Below are positions 43,366-52,457 of a stretch of DNA of 64,000 nt, in pieces. The notes beneath the pieces were generated by a model. That model was not told the origin of the DNA. It saw only the letters and a program-made list of their open reading frames with translations, and made no database searches. Location of the stretch: contig NZ_JAJAPB010000001.1 of NCBI RefSeq assembly GCF_026226615.1, positions 124,001-188,000 of the forward strand, read 5' to 3'. The DNA is from Geovibrio ferrireducens. Its GTDB lineage: Bacteria > Chrysiogenota > Deferribacteres > Deferribacterales > Geovibrionaceae. The translations under genes and the position numbers were made by a program. Within the stretch, counting starts at the first letter, position 1; each line of letters starts with the position of its first letter.

Positions 43366-45216
43366 ATGAACTGTTCTGCAAAAACCGTGGCGGGCATCTG
43401 CGCTGCGCTTCTTACTCTTTATGCCGCAAACCTGTTCTGTGTTCATGCGGTACTCAGCGGCTACGCCTCAAAAAGGCTTGAGAGTGAAGCTGCGTCTGCC
43501 GCGGCAGCAGCAGCGGAGAGGGTTTCCTATGTTCTCGGAAACATCCGCGCCGAATCCCTTTTTCTCATAACAAACCTCTCCGGCTACAGCGAACAGTCAC
43601 GCTCATCCGTCCTTTCCTCATTAATTCAGGCAAAACCGGAAATAACAGAGGTCATCGCAACCGATTCCAGAGGCTACACATGGTTTACGGCAGGGCGTAC
43701 GGGGACTCCGCCTATCGGGGCTGACTATTCAGCGGAAGAATCTGTCTCATCCCCCTTAAACTCAGGAAGCACCTACATAGGCACGATAAAGACCGATGCA
43801 TCCGCCGGCGAACCCTACATAGAGATTTCAGCACCCCTGCTGAGCCCTGAAAACGGCACAGTAAGCGGTGCAGTAAGGATCAAAGCCTCACTGGGAATGC
43901 TGAAGGAAACTGCGGCTGCGGCGACCCCTGCCGGGATGAAAGCTGCCGTACTCATAGGGAAAGACGGCGGCATGATAGCCGGAGACATAAGCCCTTCGGA
44001 AAAAACAATGCTCACAGCGGCCGCAAAGCAGACTGACCAAGCCGGGGCTGCCGTACCTTCGGAACAGTACATATTAGCGTACAAGTCATTCAGCCTTAAC
44101 GGCAATGACCTCACCGCGGCAGTCTATATGCCCGCCAAAACCGCAGCCGCAACAATTTCCGCTTATTTCAGAAGCTACGCAGCGGCATCTTTTGCCGTTT
44201 TTCTGCTTGCTGTCCCCTTTGTAATCTTCATAGTGCGCAGGTACAGATCCCCATATGAAAAATGCGGCGAGCGGATGCTGAAAGCGGAAAAAGCTCTGGA
44301 ACCGGCACAGGCGGAAGCGCTCAGAGATAAAACCGGAGCGGAATATACCTCATGCTTTCTGGACGCATGCGAGAATACCATTAATTCGCTGAGAAAAGCC
44401 GCTGAGGAATCAGGCAGAAATGTTGCAGAGGTTGTGGAGAGACGCACCGAACACCTGAAAAATGAAATTAACGAACTCCAGCGCAAGCTGAAAGAGGAAT
44501 ATACAAAAAATACCAAGAAAGACCAGATGATGATCCGCCAGAGCCGCCTTGCCGCAATGGGGGAGATGATCTCAAACATTGCCCACCAGTGGCGGCAGCC
44601 TCTTAACGCTCTGGCGCTGACCATACAGGATATAGAAGACTCATACCGCCATAATGAGATTAATGACGATTACATCAGGGAGACTGTGGAAAAATCCATG
44701 GAGCTGATACTGCATATGTCTGTCACTATTGATGACTTCCGCAACTTCTACAAAACCAATAAGGACATAGTGGAGTTCAGCCTGAAACGCTCCATAGATG
44801 AGGCCATGAAAATAATCAGCGCCAGCCTGAAAAACTCCAGCATAGATATTGAGACGGATTTCAGGCAGGATGTCATTGTGCGCGGCTACCCGAATGAGTT
44901 TTCACAGGTTATCCTCAACATACTCAGCAACTCAAAAGACGCCCTCATAGACAACAGACAGACGGACAGGCGGATCAGTATCGGCATAGAATCTCCGGGA
45001 GAAGGCAGAGGGCGCATTGTGATTATAGATAACGGCGGCGGAATCCCCGCTAATGTAATTGACAGCGTGTTCGATCCATACTTCACCACAAAGGAACAGG
45101 GCAGAGGAACAGGCATAGGCCTCTATATGTCCAAAACCATCATCGAAAGCAACATGGGCGGCAAAATTGACATTGCAAATATCGGGGACGGCACACGGGT
45201 GACAATAGAACTGTGA
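43366..45216 (+). CDS. Membrane sensor histidine kinase
   Basis: A 616-residue kinase. TM1 (VAGICAALLTLYAANLFCVH) and TM2 (SFAVFLLAVPFVIFIVRRY, about residue 275) flank a Cache-like periplasmic domain. A long coiled coil (RRTEHLKNEINELQRKLKEE) leads to the phospho-acceptor His near 403 in GEMISNIAHQWRQPLNALAL, a variant common in sulfur- and metal-reducing bacteria. The ATPase boxes are intact: NILSNSKDAL, IDNGGGIP, GRGTGIGLYMSK. AAAAGG lies 5 nt before ATG 43366. No response-regulator gene is adjacent, so it is an orphan. Confidence 0.93.
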   Translation: MNCSAKTVAGICAALLTLYAANLFCVHAVLSGYASKRLESEAASAAAAAAERVSYVLGNIRAESLFLITNLSGYSEQSRSSVLSSLIQAKPEITEVIATDSRGYTWFTAGRTGTPPIGADYSAEESVSSPLNSGSTYIGTIKTDASAGEPYIEISAPLLSPENGTVSGAVRIKASLGMLKETAAAATPAGMKAAVLIGKDGGMIAGDISPSEKTMLTAAAKQTDQAGAAVPSEQYILAYKSFSLNGNDLTAAVYMPAKTAAATISAYFRSYAAASFAVFLLAVPFVIFIVRRYRSPYEKCGERMLKAEKALEPAQAEALRDKTGAEYTSCFLDACENTINSLRKAAEESGRNVAEVVERRTEHLKNEINELQRKLKEEYTKNTKKDQMMIRQSRLAAMGEMISNIAHQWRQPLNALALTIQDIEDSYRHNEINDDYIRETVEKSMELILHMSVTIDDFRNFYKTNKDIVEFSLKRSIDEAMKIISASLKNSSIDIETDFRQDVIVRGYPNEFSQVILNILSNSKDALIDNRQTDRRISIGIESPGEGRGRIVIIDNGGGIPANVIDSVFDPYFTTKEQGRGTGIGLYMSKTIIESNMGGKIDIANIGDGTRVTIEL

Positions 45217-45293
45217 CAATCCCCGGACAACACCAATCAGCACGGCGATGTTCCGTTCACGGAGCAATAGCAATTATTCCCCAAAACTTTGCA

Positions 45294-45322
45294 TTGACTA
45301 TATATGCCCGCTAATCTAAAAA
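45294..45322 (+). promoter_or_regulatory. Promoter-like pair abutting the dnaX start codon (leaderless candidate)
   Basis: TTGACT (45294-45299), a 17-nt spacer, TAAAAA (45317-45322); ATG at 45329 is 6 nt past the -10. No Shine-Dalgarno sequence is visible. Confidence 0.5.
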
Positions 45323-45328
45323 TTAAGT

Positions 45329-46984
45329 ATGTCATATCTTGCATTAGCCAGAAAACTCAGACCCCAGAATTTTGATGAAATAGTGGCGCAGGAATTTGTA
45401 GTCACTACTCTGAAAAATGCCATTGAACTGGACAGGCTTGTACATGCCTACCTCTTCACCGGCCCCAGAGGTGTCGGCAAAACCAGCACGGCGAGGATCT
45501 TCGCAAAGGCGCTCAACTGCCTTGACCCTCAGGGTGTAAACCCCTGCAATAAATGCGAAAACTGCCGTGAAATAACCGACGGCACATCCATGGACGTAAT
45601 AGAGATAGACGGCGCCTCCAACAGAGGCATAGACGAAATACGCGACCTGCGCGAGGCTGTGCGCTTTTTTCCGGTCAAATGCAGAAGAAAAGTCTACATA
45701 ATAGATGAAGTGCACATGCTCACCGAGCAGGCGTTCAACGCCCTGCTCAAGACCCTTGAAGAGCCGCCCTCACATGTGGCATTCATCCTCGCCACCACAG
45801 ACTCGCAGAGGATTCCCGCAACCATCATATCCCGCTGTCAGAAGTATGACTTCCGCAAAATACCCTTTGATCAGATGCACGAATCCCTCACGGAAGTGCT
45901 GAACAAAGAGCAGATAGAATACGAAAACGATGCCCTGAGCCTGATCATCCGCAATTCTGACGGCTGCATGCGTGACTCGCTCTCCATGCTTGACCAGATA
46001 ATAGCCTTCACAGGGGGCAAGGTTGATGAGGCGAACACCGCCTTTCTCCTCGGCTTTTCAGACACCAACCTCATAGAAGACCTGCTCAAAACAATTCTGG
46101 AAGAGAATACGGCAGAGATTCCCGCCATAGTTGAAGAGATATGCGCCAAGGGGATAAGCCTTCGTTTCGCCGCCGAATCCCTCATTGAACACACGCGCAA
46201 CCTCCTTTTTTACATAGCCACAGGCGGCAAAAACACAAGGGAGCTCACCAGCCACGAAGAGGAGCTTTACCGCAGCCTCTCCGCCAAAGTCACCGAACAC
46301 AGGCTCTTCGCACTGTTTCAGGTTTTCCAGAAGCTCCTGAATGACCTTAAATTTTTCAGCTTCGAGCAGTATGTGTTCGAATTTGCCGCTTACAAGGCCG
46401 CATCCCTTTCATCCGTAATCCCGGTTTCGGGAACGGCCGCAGCCCAGCCTCAGGCATCAGCCCCGCAGAGGCAGAGAACCGAACCGCCCAAAACACAGGC
46501 AGTACCGAAAGATCCGCATCTTCCGCCCCAGAACGAAGCCCCCGCATCCGGGGATGACCCATGGAAAAGCATGGTGCGTCACGCAGCCAAGGAAAACGGC
46601 AAGGTTGCCGGCTATCTTGAGAATGTGTTTCTCTCCGGCGTTGCGGGGGATGAACTCCGCATAGGCACAACGGAGGAGAAAAAGTTCTACTTCCAGATGC
46701 TTAACCGGCCGGAGCACCTGAAATACCTGTCCGAGATTGCGGGCAGGTTCTTCCCCGGCGTGACTAAGGTAAAACTGGCTCTGGAAAACGAGCCGAAAAA
46801 AAAAACTCTGACTGAGACAAAGAAAGAGGCGGAAACCTACCACGACCGCAAGACAAGAAAGGAAGCTGAAGAGAACGAGCTTGTAAAAAAACTCGAAAAA
46901 GAATTTAACGCAAAAGTTGTTGATATAGAGGTGGTTAAGTTTGTTTCGGAGGAAGATTCAGAGCCCGAAAACGACTCAGACTAG
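45329..46984 (+). CDS. dnaX: DNA polymerase III subunit gamma/tau
   Basis: A 551-residue clamp-loader ATPase. MSYLALARKLRPQNFDEIVA begins the protein; Walker A is TGPRGVGKTSTARI, the zinc cysteines are in CLDPQGVNPCNKCENC, and IIDEVHMLTEQAFNALLKTL and sensor 1 LATTDSQRIPATIISRCQ follow. The C-terminal third is proline-rich then charged, as tau domains are. An internal frameshift site for a short gamma form is possible, for example the A-run near 46795-46805, but that would fall very late in the gene. No ribosome-binding site is seen; the -10-like box 6 nt upstream suggests a leaderless mRNA. Confidence 0.96.
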   Translation: MSYLALARKLRPQNFDEIVAQEFVVTTLKNAIELDRLVHAYLFTGPRGVGKTSTARIFAKALNCLDPQGVNPCNKCENCREITDGTSMDVIEIDGASNRGIDEIRDLREAVRFFPVKCRRKVYIIDEVHMLTEQAFNALLKTLEEPPSHVAFILATTDSQRIPATIISRCQKYDFRKIPFDQMHESLTEVLNKEQIEYENDALSLIIRNSDGCMRDSLSMLDQIIAFTGGKVDEANTAFLLGFSDTNLIEDLLKTILEENTAEIPAIVEEICAKGISLRFAAESLIEHTRNLLFYIATGGKNTRELTSHEEELYRSLSAKVTEHRLFALFQVFQKLLNDLKFFSFEQYVFEFAAYKAASLSSVIPVSGTAAAQPQASAPQRQRTEPPKTQAVPKDPHLPPQNEAPASGDDPWKSMVRHAAKENGKVAGYLENVFLSGVAGDELRIGTTEEKKFYFQMLNRPEHLKYLSEIAGRFFPGVTKVKLALENEPKKKTLTETKKEAETYHDRKTRKEAEENELVKKLEKEFNAKVVDIEVVKFVSEEDSEPENDSD

Positions 46985-47057
46985 AACTTTTTTTATTTTA
47001 TTGTTTCAATTTGAACCGAAATGATCTAAAACGTCATCCTTTCGATAGACAGGTAAA

Positions 47058-48821
47058 ATGGATACTGCGAAACTGAGAGGCACTCTCTCTAAATTCAGCC
47101 TGAGAAAATACCTTGACGGGCACGAAGATCTCTACATGCTTCTGACCGCAGTGGTTATAGGTCTGCTCGCTGGCGGCGGCAATATCATTTTCCGCCATAT
47201 GATCAGCTTCTTTCAGGGAATTTTCTATGGAGACACCTCAGAATTTGCCCTTGAAACATTCAGAAACGCACCCGTGTGGAAAATAATCCTCATACCCGCT
47301 GCGGGCGGACTGATGGTCGGTATAATCTCAATTTCATTCAAATTTGCCAAAGGGCACGGCGTGCCGGATGTTATGCGAGCCATGGCGCTCAACCGCAACA
47401 TCTCCCCCCTTGTGGCGCTGATAAAGACCGTTTCCTCAGCCATTACCCTCGGCTCCGGCGGCTCTGCCGGGCGTGAGGGTCCCATCGTGCAGATAGGCGC
47501 GGCCATAGGTTCCGGCGTGGGTAAGCTGTTCAATTTCTCATCAAACAGGATGCGCACTGTGGCGGCATGCGGCGCTGCGGGCGGTCTGGCTGCTACGTTT
47601 AATGCGCCCATCGGCGGCGCTATGTTTGCGGCGGAAGTGCTTCTCGGCGAGTTCGGGCTCAAAACATTCAGCCCGATCATAATCTCATCCGTAATAGCCA
47701 CTGCAATATCAAGGGCGTATCTCGGCCACGAAGTCACATTTGAAGCGCCCATATACGAACTCGTCAGCATATTCGAGCTTCCCCTCTACGGTGTCCTCGG
47801 TCTTGTGTGCGCAGTGGTCGGCGTTGTTTTCATACGCTCCTTCTACTTCATAGAGGGCAAGTTCGAGAACCTCGCTGTCCCTCCATGGACAAAACCTGCA
47901 ATAGGCGGCCTCATGATGGGCTGTGTGGCTCTTGCCTCTCCGGAGGTTATGGGTGTGGGGTATGACACCATAATGAACGTTCTCCACGGAAGCCAGCTCG
48001 GTGCGTTTCTCATAGTTATTGTCGTGCTTAAGATCATAGCCACCTCCTTCACCCTCGGCTCCGGCGGAAGCGGCGGACTGTTTGTTCCTTCCCTTTTCAT
48101 AGGCGCTGTCACAGGCGGATTCTTCGGCTGGGCGGCTCACATGGTTTTCCCCGCAAGTACAGCGGGCAGCGGCGCATATGCCCTTGTGGCAATGAGTGCC
48201 ATGCTTTCAGCCACCCTTCGCGCACCTATGACCGCCATACTCATCATCTTTGAAATAACCCAGTCATACACGGTAATCCTCCCCCTGATGATGACGGCTA
48301 TTATAGCCAACCTCGCAGCGGAAAAGCTTGAGAAGGAATCGATCTTCACATGGGTGCTCACCAAACAGGGAGTGCGCATAAAGAAGGGTGTGGAGGAAAA
48401 AATTCTGGAATCGATCCGCGTGCGGGACGTTCTCTTCACCGGGGTCACATCATTCAGGGAGAACACCCCTTTCAGGGATATACTCAGCGGAATACAGTCC
48501 GCACCGCATATGCACTTTCCCGTTCTGGACGGCAATAACTGCCTCATCGGCATGATCTCCCTTGTGGATATTAAGGAAGTGCTCTTTGAACAGGGGCTTG
48601 AGGATATTGTAGTGGCAGGGGATATATGCACGAGGAAGAACATAATCTACCTTGAGCCGGAAAACACACTGACGGAAGCCATGGAAAAGCTGGGCAAAAA
48701 GGATCTGGAAGCGCTCCCCGTTGTGGAAAATACGTCTGACGGACTCAGGTTCATCGGCCTGCTGCGCAGGGGTGATCTTATTATAGCCTACAACAAACGG
48801 GTTGCGGGCATCACTGACTAA
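47058..48821 (+). CDS. ClC-family chloride channel/transporter with CBS domains
   Basis: A 587-residue membrane protein. The ClC core has GSGGSAGREGPIVQIGAAIG (selectivity filter with the gating Glu), TFNAPIGGAMFAAEVL, SFTLGSGGSGGLFVPSLFIG and a C-terminal CBS pair (IRVRDVLFTGVTSFRENTPF, RKNIIYLEPENTLTEAMEKL). Bacterial members are Cl-/H+ exchangers or channels; the transport mode cannot be set from sequence alone. AGG lies 6 nt before the ATG. It stands alone between dnaX and the convergent rsgA. Confidence 0.93.
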   Translation: MDTAKLRGTLSKFSLRKYLDGHEDLYMLLTAVVIGLLAGGGNIIFRHMISFFQGIFYGDTSEFALETFRNAPVWKIILIPAAGGLMVGIISISFKFAKGHGVPDVMRAMALNRNISPLVALIKTVSSAITLGSGGSAGREGPIVQIGAAIGSGVGKLFNFSSNRMRTVAACGAAGGLAATFNAPIGGAMFAAEVLLGEFGLKTFSPIIISSVIATAISRAYLGHEVTFEAPIYELVSIFELPLYGVLGLVCAVVGVVFIRSFYFIEGKFENLAVPPWTKPAIGGLMMGCVALASPEVMGVGYDTIMNVLHGSQLGAFLIVIVVLKIIATSFTLGSGGSGGLFVPSLFIGAVTGGFFGWAAHMVFPASTAGSGAYALVAMSAMLSATLRAPMTAILIIFEITQSYTVILPLMMTAIIANLAAEKLEKESIFTWVLTKQGVRIKKGVEEKILESIRVRDVLFTGVTSFRENTPFRDILSGIQSAPHMHFPVLDGNNCLIGMISLVDIKEVLFEQGLEDIVVAGDICTRKNIIYLEPENTLTEAMEKLGKKDLEALPVVENTSDGLRFIGLLRRGDLIIAYNKRVAGITD

Positions 48822-48826
48822 AAATA

Positions 48827-48853
48827 AGGGTGCGCCCTGTTAAGACGCACCCT
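48827..48853. terminator. Hairpin between the ClC gene and rsgA
   Basis: AGGGTGCG (48827-48834) pairs with CGCACCCT (48846-48853) across 11 nt, between convergent genes. A-rich sequence on the left serves as the T-run for the minus strand. Confidence 0.7.
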
Positions 48854-48860
48854 GCTGAAA

Positions 48861-49937
48861 TCATTTTCTCTTGTTTTTCACATACTTCTTGAGCTGTTTC
48901 ATCTCACCCCTGCCGCCGAACATCCGTTTTATCTTCTCCTGCTCGGTCTGGCGGGAGCTCAGCCCGTCGTAAGCCATCTCCCTGCGGAGCTTGAAATATC
49001 CGGCGAGGCGGCCTTCACCCAGCCCGCCTTCCTCTACAGCCGCCCTGACGGCGCATCCGGGTTCTGTCATGTGGGTACAGTCGCGGAAGCGGCAGTTTGC
49101 GGCAAGCCGCTCTATGTCCTCAAAAGCCTTTTCCAGATCCGCGGCGTAAAGGTGCAGTTCTCTCATTCCGGGAGTATCTATCACCGTTCCGCCCTCCGGC
49201 AGAAGCATCATCTCCCGGCTGGTTGTGGTATGCCTGCCCTTATCATCACCGGAACGGATTTCGTTCACCGCAAGGACATCACGCCCCATAAGCCTGTTAA
49301 TCAGCGTGGATTTCCCCACACCGGAGGAGCCGATGAAGGCTACTGTCTCCCCTTCCGCTATATATTTTCTCACTGCCTGCCAGCCGTTCTCCTCAAAGGA
49401 TGAGCAGATGACAATCTCCGCTCCGCCGCTGACGGCTTGTGTTTCATCCAGCTTTTCAACCAGATCCGCACACAGATCCGCCTTGGTGAGGATTATAACG
49501 GGCTTTGCCCTGCTCTCCCATGCGGCGGCGAGATACCGCTCAAGCCTGCGCAGATTAAAATCCGCGTTCAGCGCCATGCAGATGAAGACAGTGTCAACAT
49601 TGGCGGCGACCACCTGCAAGCCTCCGGCGGTTCCGGCTGCCTGCCTCACGAACAGGCTTCTGCGGGCGAGAATACCGTGTATAGCGGCATCTCCTCTGCT
49701 TCCTTCCGTTCTGTCAACCATGACCCAGTCGCCCACAGCGGGAAAATCCGCCCCGGTTTCCGCCTCATGGCGCAGTCTGCCTGTCACGGCTGTCTGAATC
49801 TCGCCCTTTTCGGTGATTACCTTATATAAATTGTGATGCTGACCGGAAACTCTGGCGATGAACATTCCTTCATATTCAGCCGCTTCACCGGTCAGTTCTT
49901 CATTAAGTCCGTATTTTTTTAAATCTATGCTGCTCAT
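48861..49937 (-). CDS. rsgA: Ribosome small-subunit-dependent GTPase
   Basis: A 358-residue circularly permuted GTPase that helps mature the 30S subunit. An OB-fold (about 30-95), then the permuted G motifs: G4 ILTKADL, G1 FIGSSGVGKSTLINRLMG, G3 IDTPGMREL, and the C-terminal zinc finger CRFRDCTHMTEPGCAV. ATG 49937 follows GGAGG by 5 nt; the longer frame adds ten residues. A 12-codon open frame with a strong ribosome-binding site precedes it (50006-50044), possibly a leader peptide. Confidence 0.95.
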   Translation of the reverse strand: MSSIDLKKYGLNEELTGEAAEYEGMFIARVSGQHHNLYKVITEKGEIQTAVTGRLRHEAETGADFPAVGDWVMVDRTEGSRGDAAIHGILARRSLFVRQAAGTAGGLQVVAANVDTVFICMALNADFNLRRLERYLAAAWESRAKPVIILTKADLCADLVEKLDETQAVSGGAEIVICSSFEENGWQAVRKYIAEGETVAFIGSSGVGKSTLINRLMGRDVLAVNEIRSGDDKGRHTTTSREMMLLPEGGTVIDTPGMRELHLYAADLEKAFEDIERLAANCRFRDCTHMTEPGCAVRAAVEEGGLGEGRLAGYFKLRREMAYDGLSSRQTEQEKIKRMFGGRGEMKQLKKYVKNKRK

Positions 49938-49961
49938 TTCATCCTCCGAAATATTAAAACC

Positions 49962-49994
49962 CGTCATCCGGAGGGTGTCAGGAGATGCCTCTCT
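49962..49994. repeat. Dispersed GTCATYCTGAG-type repeat, diverged copy
   Basis: CGTCATCCGGAGG followed by AGGAGATGCCTCTC resembles the elements at 375-406 and 59151-59186. It sits between the short leader frame and rsgA. Confidence 0.4.
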
Positions 49995-50005
49995 CCGCGC
50001 CCTCC

Positions 50006-50044
50006 TCAGGCTGCGGCAATTCCTGTGTATTCTTTCTGCATCAT
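50006..50044 (-). CDS. Possible 12-residue leader peptide upstream of rsgA
   Basis: On the minus strand AAGGAGG lies 7 nt before ATGATG, and the frame reads MMQKEYTGIAAA then TGA. The ribosome-binding site is stronger than that of most genes here. The next 60 nt can fold (GGAGGG/CCCTCC) before the rsgA ribosome-binding site. It could be a leader peptide, or the 5' remnant of a gene cut short by the repeat at 49962-49994. Confidence 0.35.
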   Translation of the reverse strand: MMQKEYTGIAAA

Positions 50045-50164
50045 AAAAAAGCCTCCTTAAGCTGTATTCATATCTGTTTATAGCATATCCGCAAAAAAAG
50101 GGTTCTTTTAATCGCCCGTTTTCCCTATAATTAACCCAATTAATTAAAAGGTGTCCGAATTATA

Positions 50165-52306
50165 ATGATCAATTACAAAAACGAACTGAACAAAGGCCAG
50201 TACGAAGCCGTGGTGCGCACTGATACCCCGCTTCTTGTCCTCGCCGGAGCGGGAACGGGAAAAACAAGGGTTATCACCTACCGCATAGCTTACCTTATAA
50301 ATGAAATTGGCGTTGAGCCTGAGCGCATCCTCGCCGTGACCTTCACCAACAAGGCGGCGGAAGAAATGAAGCACCGTCTGCGCGGGCTTGTCGGCACTGC
50401 CGCTGCCTCGGTCTGGATGGGCACTTTCCACAGCATATCACTGCGCATTCTCCGCAGGGACGGCTCCGCAGTCGGGCTTAAACCCGGCTTCGGCGTAATA
50501 GATCAGGACGACCGCATGGCTCTTTTCCGTGAGGTCATCAAGACACTGAAAATTGACCATAAGAAATACCCGCCCAAACAGTATATGAACAAGATAAGCT
50601 GGTTTAAGAACACCCCTCAGTATGTTGAAGGGCAGATTCCCGATGCGGGAGCCTTCCACAGGGTGGACGAGGTGTTCAGGGAATATCAGAGACGCCTTGA
50701 GGAACAGTTTCTCATTGACTTCGATGATATGCTCAGCCTCACCATCCGCATGTTTGAGGTTTCCGAAGAGGTAAGGCAGTATTACTCCTCCATGTTTGAG
50801 CATATCCTTGTGGACGAGTATCAGGATACCAATGCGATTCAGTTCATGTTCCTGCGCCTTCTTGCCGGAAAAACGGGCAAAATCTGCGTTGTGGGCGATG
50901 ACGACCAATCGATATACGGCTGGCGTGGGGCGGACATCCGCAATATCCTCGAATTTGACAGGCATTTCTCCGATGTGGAAATAGTGAAGCTTACGGAAAA
51001 CTACCGCAGCACGGCAGATATTATCGCACGGGCAAATACCCTGATTAAAAACAATGCTATGCGCAGGGGCAAGGAACTCACCGCTCACCTTGAAACAGAA
51101 GGGGCGCTTGAGCACCACTCACTCCTGAATGAAACCACAGAAGCTGATTTTGTGACGAAAATGATCGTGAAATACGCCGGAGAAGGCATAAATTACGGTG
51201 ATATGGCAGTTCTCTACCGCACCAACGCACAGTCACGAAACTTTGAGGTAAACCTCAACAAGGCGGGCATACCATACAAAGTGGTCGGCGGCACAGCCTT
51301 CTACCAGAGGCGTGAGATCAAGGATCTGCTGAGCTATCTGCGCTTCTTTGACAACAGCTTCGACAGCGTGTCTTTCTCCCGAAGCCTCACCACCCCCTCA
51401 AGGGGCATAGGCACAACATCCATAGACAAAATAAAGGACTTTGCCTCCAAAAACGCAGTCAGCCTCACCGAGGCGGTGAAGCAGATGTTCTCCTCTTTCG
51501 GCAGAAGCCAGCAGGAGGCCTTCCGCCAGTATATCGGCATACTTGACCACCTTGCATCCCTCACAAAGGTCAGCGACATGGTTAACGCAGTCATAGAACG
51601 CACAGGCTATAAGGACTATGTTCTCGCAAACGAGAGCGAAGAGGAAGCGAAAAAGCGCATAGAAAACATATTCGAGCTTTACAACGCCGCAGTGGCATTC
51701 GAGGAAACTTCACCCGAAGGCACACTCACCGACTTCCTCGCCAGCACATCCCTCAGCACCTCCACGGACGAAGCCGCCGGGGACAGGGTAAGTCTCATGA
51801 CAATCCACTCCGCAAAGGGGCTTGAGTTTGACACTGTTTTCCTCACAGGGCTTGAAAACGGCCTCTTCCCCCTTTACGGCAGCATTGATGAGCCCGAACT
51901 CCTTGAGGAGGAGCGCAGGCTCTGCTATGTGGGCATAACAAGGGCAAAGCGCAACCTGTATGTCACCTGCGCTGAATCACGGATTATGTACGGAAACAGA
52001 ACCGTGAGCGCCCGCTCGTACTTTCTGGAGGAGATGGGGTTCGCCAAAGCGAAAGCGGCCTTTGCACCCTCAAGCCGTCAGTTCGACCGCTTTCAGCCTC
52101 AGGTGAGAAAACCGGCGCAGACAGCAGGCAGCAGCGCCTCAAGCCAGACAAAGGCAGGGAAAAAGGTGCGCCATGAAAAATTCGGCGAAGGGATAGTTAT
52201 AAGCACCAGCGGGGAAGGAGCAGCGGAAAAGGCCGAGGTGTTTTTCAAAAACGCCGGAGGGCTGAAAAAAATAGTCACCGCCTTCCTCACCTTCACTGAT
52301 GAATGA
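50165..52306 (+). CDS. UvrD/PcrA-type DNA helicase
   Basis: A 713-residue superfamily 1 helicase. Motif Q and I (LNKGQYEAVVRTDTPLLVLA, GAGTGKTRVITYRIAYLI), Ia (LAVTFTNKAAEEMKHRL), II (HILVDEYQDTNAIQF), III (GDDDQSIYGWRGADI), IV (KLTENYRS), V (MTIHSAKGLEFDTVFLTGL) and VI (YVGITRAKRNLYVT) are complete. The C-terminal VRHEKFGEGIVIS is the small PcrA/UvrD domain that binds RNA polymerase. It works in nucleotide-excision and mismatch repair and in clearing stalled polymerase. A TATAAT lies at 50126-50131. AAAGGTG before the start is 10 nt away. Confidence 0.95.
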   Translation: MINYKNELNKGQYEAVVRTDTPLLVLAGAGTGKTRVITYRIAYLINEIGVEPERILAVTFTNKAAEEMKHRLRGLVGTAAASVWMGTFHSISLRILRRDGSAVGLKPGFGVIDQDDRMALFREVIKTLKIDHKKYPPKQYMNKISWFKNTPQYVEGQIPDAGAFHRVDEVFREYQRRLEEQFLIDFDDMLSLTIRMFEVSEEVRQYYSSMFEHILVDEYQDTNAIQFMFLRLLAGKTGKICVVGDDDQSIYGWRGADIRNILEFDRHFSDVEIVKLTENYRSTADIIARANTLIKNNAMRRGKELTAHLETEGALEHHSLLNETTEADFVTKMIVKYAGEGINYGDMAVLYRTNAQSRNFEVNLNKAGIPYKVVGGTAFYQRREIKDLLSYLRFFDNSFDSVSFSRSLTTPSRGIGTTSIDKIKDFASKNAVSLTEAVKQMFSSFGRSQQEAFRQYIGILDHLASLTKVSDMVNAVIERTGYKDYVLANESEEEAKKRIENIFELYNAAVAFEETSPEGTLTDFLASTSLSTSTDEAAGDRVSLMTIHSAKGLEFDTVFLTGLENGLFPLYGSIDEPELLEEERRLCYVGITRAKRNLYVTCAESRIMYGNRTVSARSYFLEEMGFAKAKAAFAPSSRQFDRFQPQVRKPAQTAGSSASSQTKAGKKVRHEKFGEGIVISTSGEGAAEKAEVFFKNAGGLKKIVTAFLTFTDE

Positions 52307-52369
52307 AAAACTTGAAAATACTGTGCATGTAGGGATATAATGTTATTTTTGCCCCGCATGAAACTTCGG

Positions 52370-52413
52370 TTTCAGGGGGTTCGGGGGATTTTACGTAAGG
52401 AGTTCCCCTGAAA
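52370..52413 (+). promoter_or_regulatory. Long hairpin in the gatC leader
   Basis: TTTCAGGGG (52370-52378) pairs with CCCCTGAAA (52405-52413) over a 26-nt loop containing GGGGGATTTTACG and AAGGAG. It ends 44 nt before the gatC ATG. It may be a regulatory RNA structure or a weak terminator for uvrD. Confidence 0.35.
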
Positions 52414-52457
52414 ACATGGCAGAAACAGAAAATCAAATATTACAAGGGGTTATACAG

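Noticed and set aside
46795-46810. Slippery A-run in dnaX as a programmed frameshift giving a gamma form
   Set aside because: It lies near the end of the gene, so a shift there would not produce a short gamma-like protein, and no clear stimulatory hairpin was seen.
52371-52390. G-quadruplex from the G-runs in the gatC leader
   Set aside because: Only two G-runs are adjacent; four are needed. The hairpin is the simpler reading.
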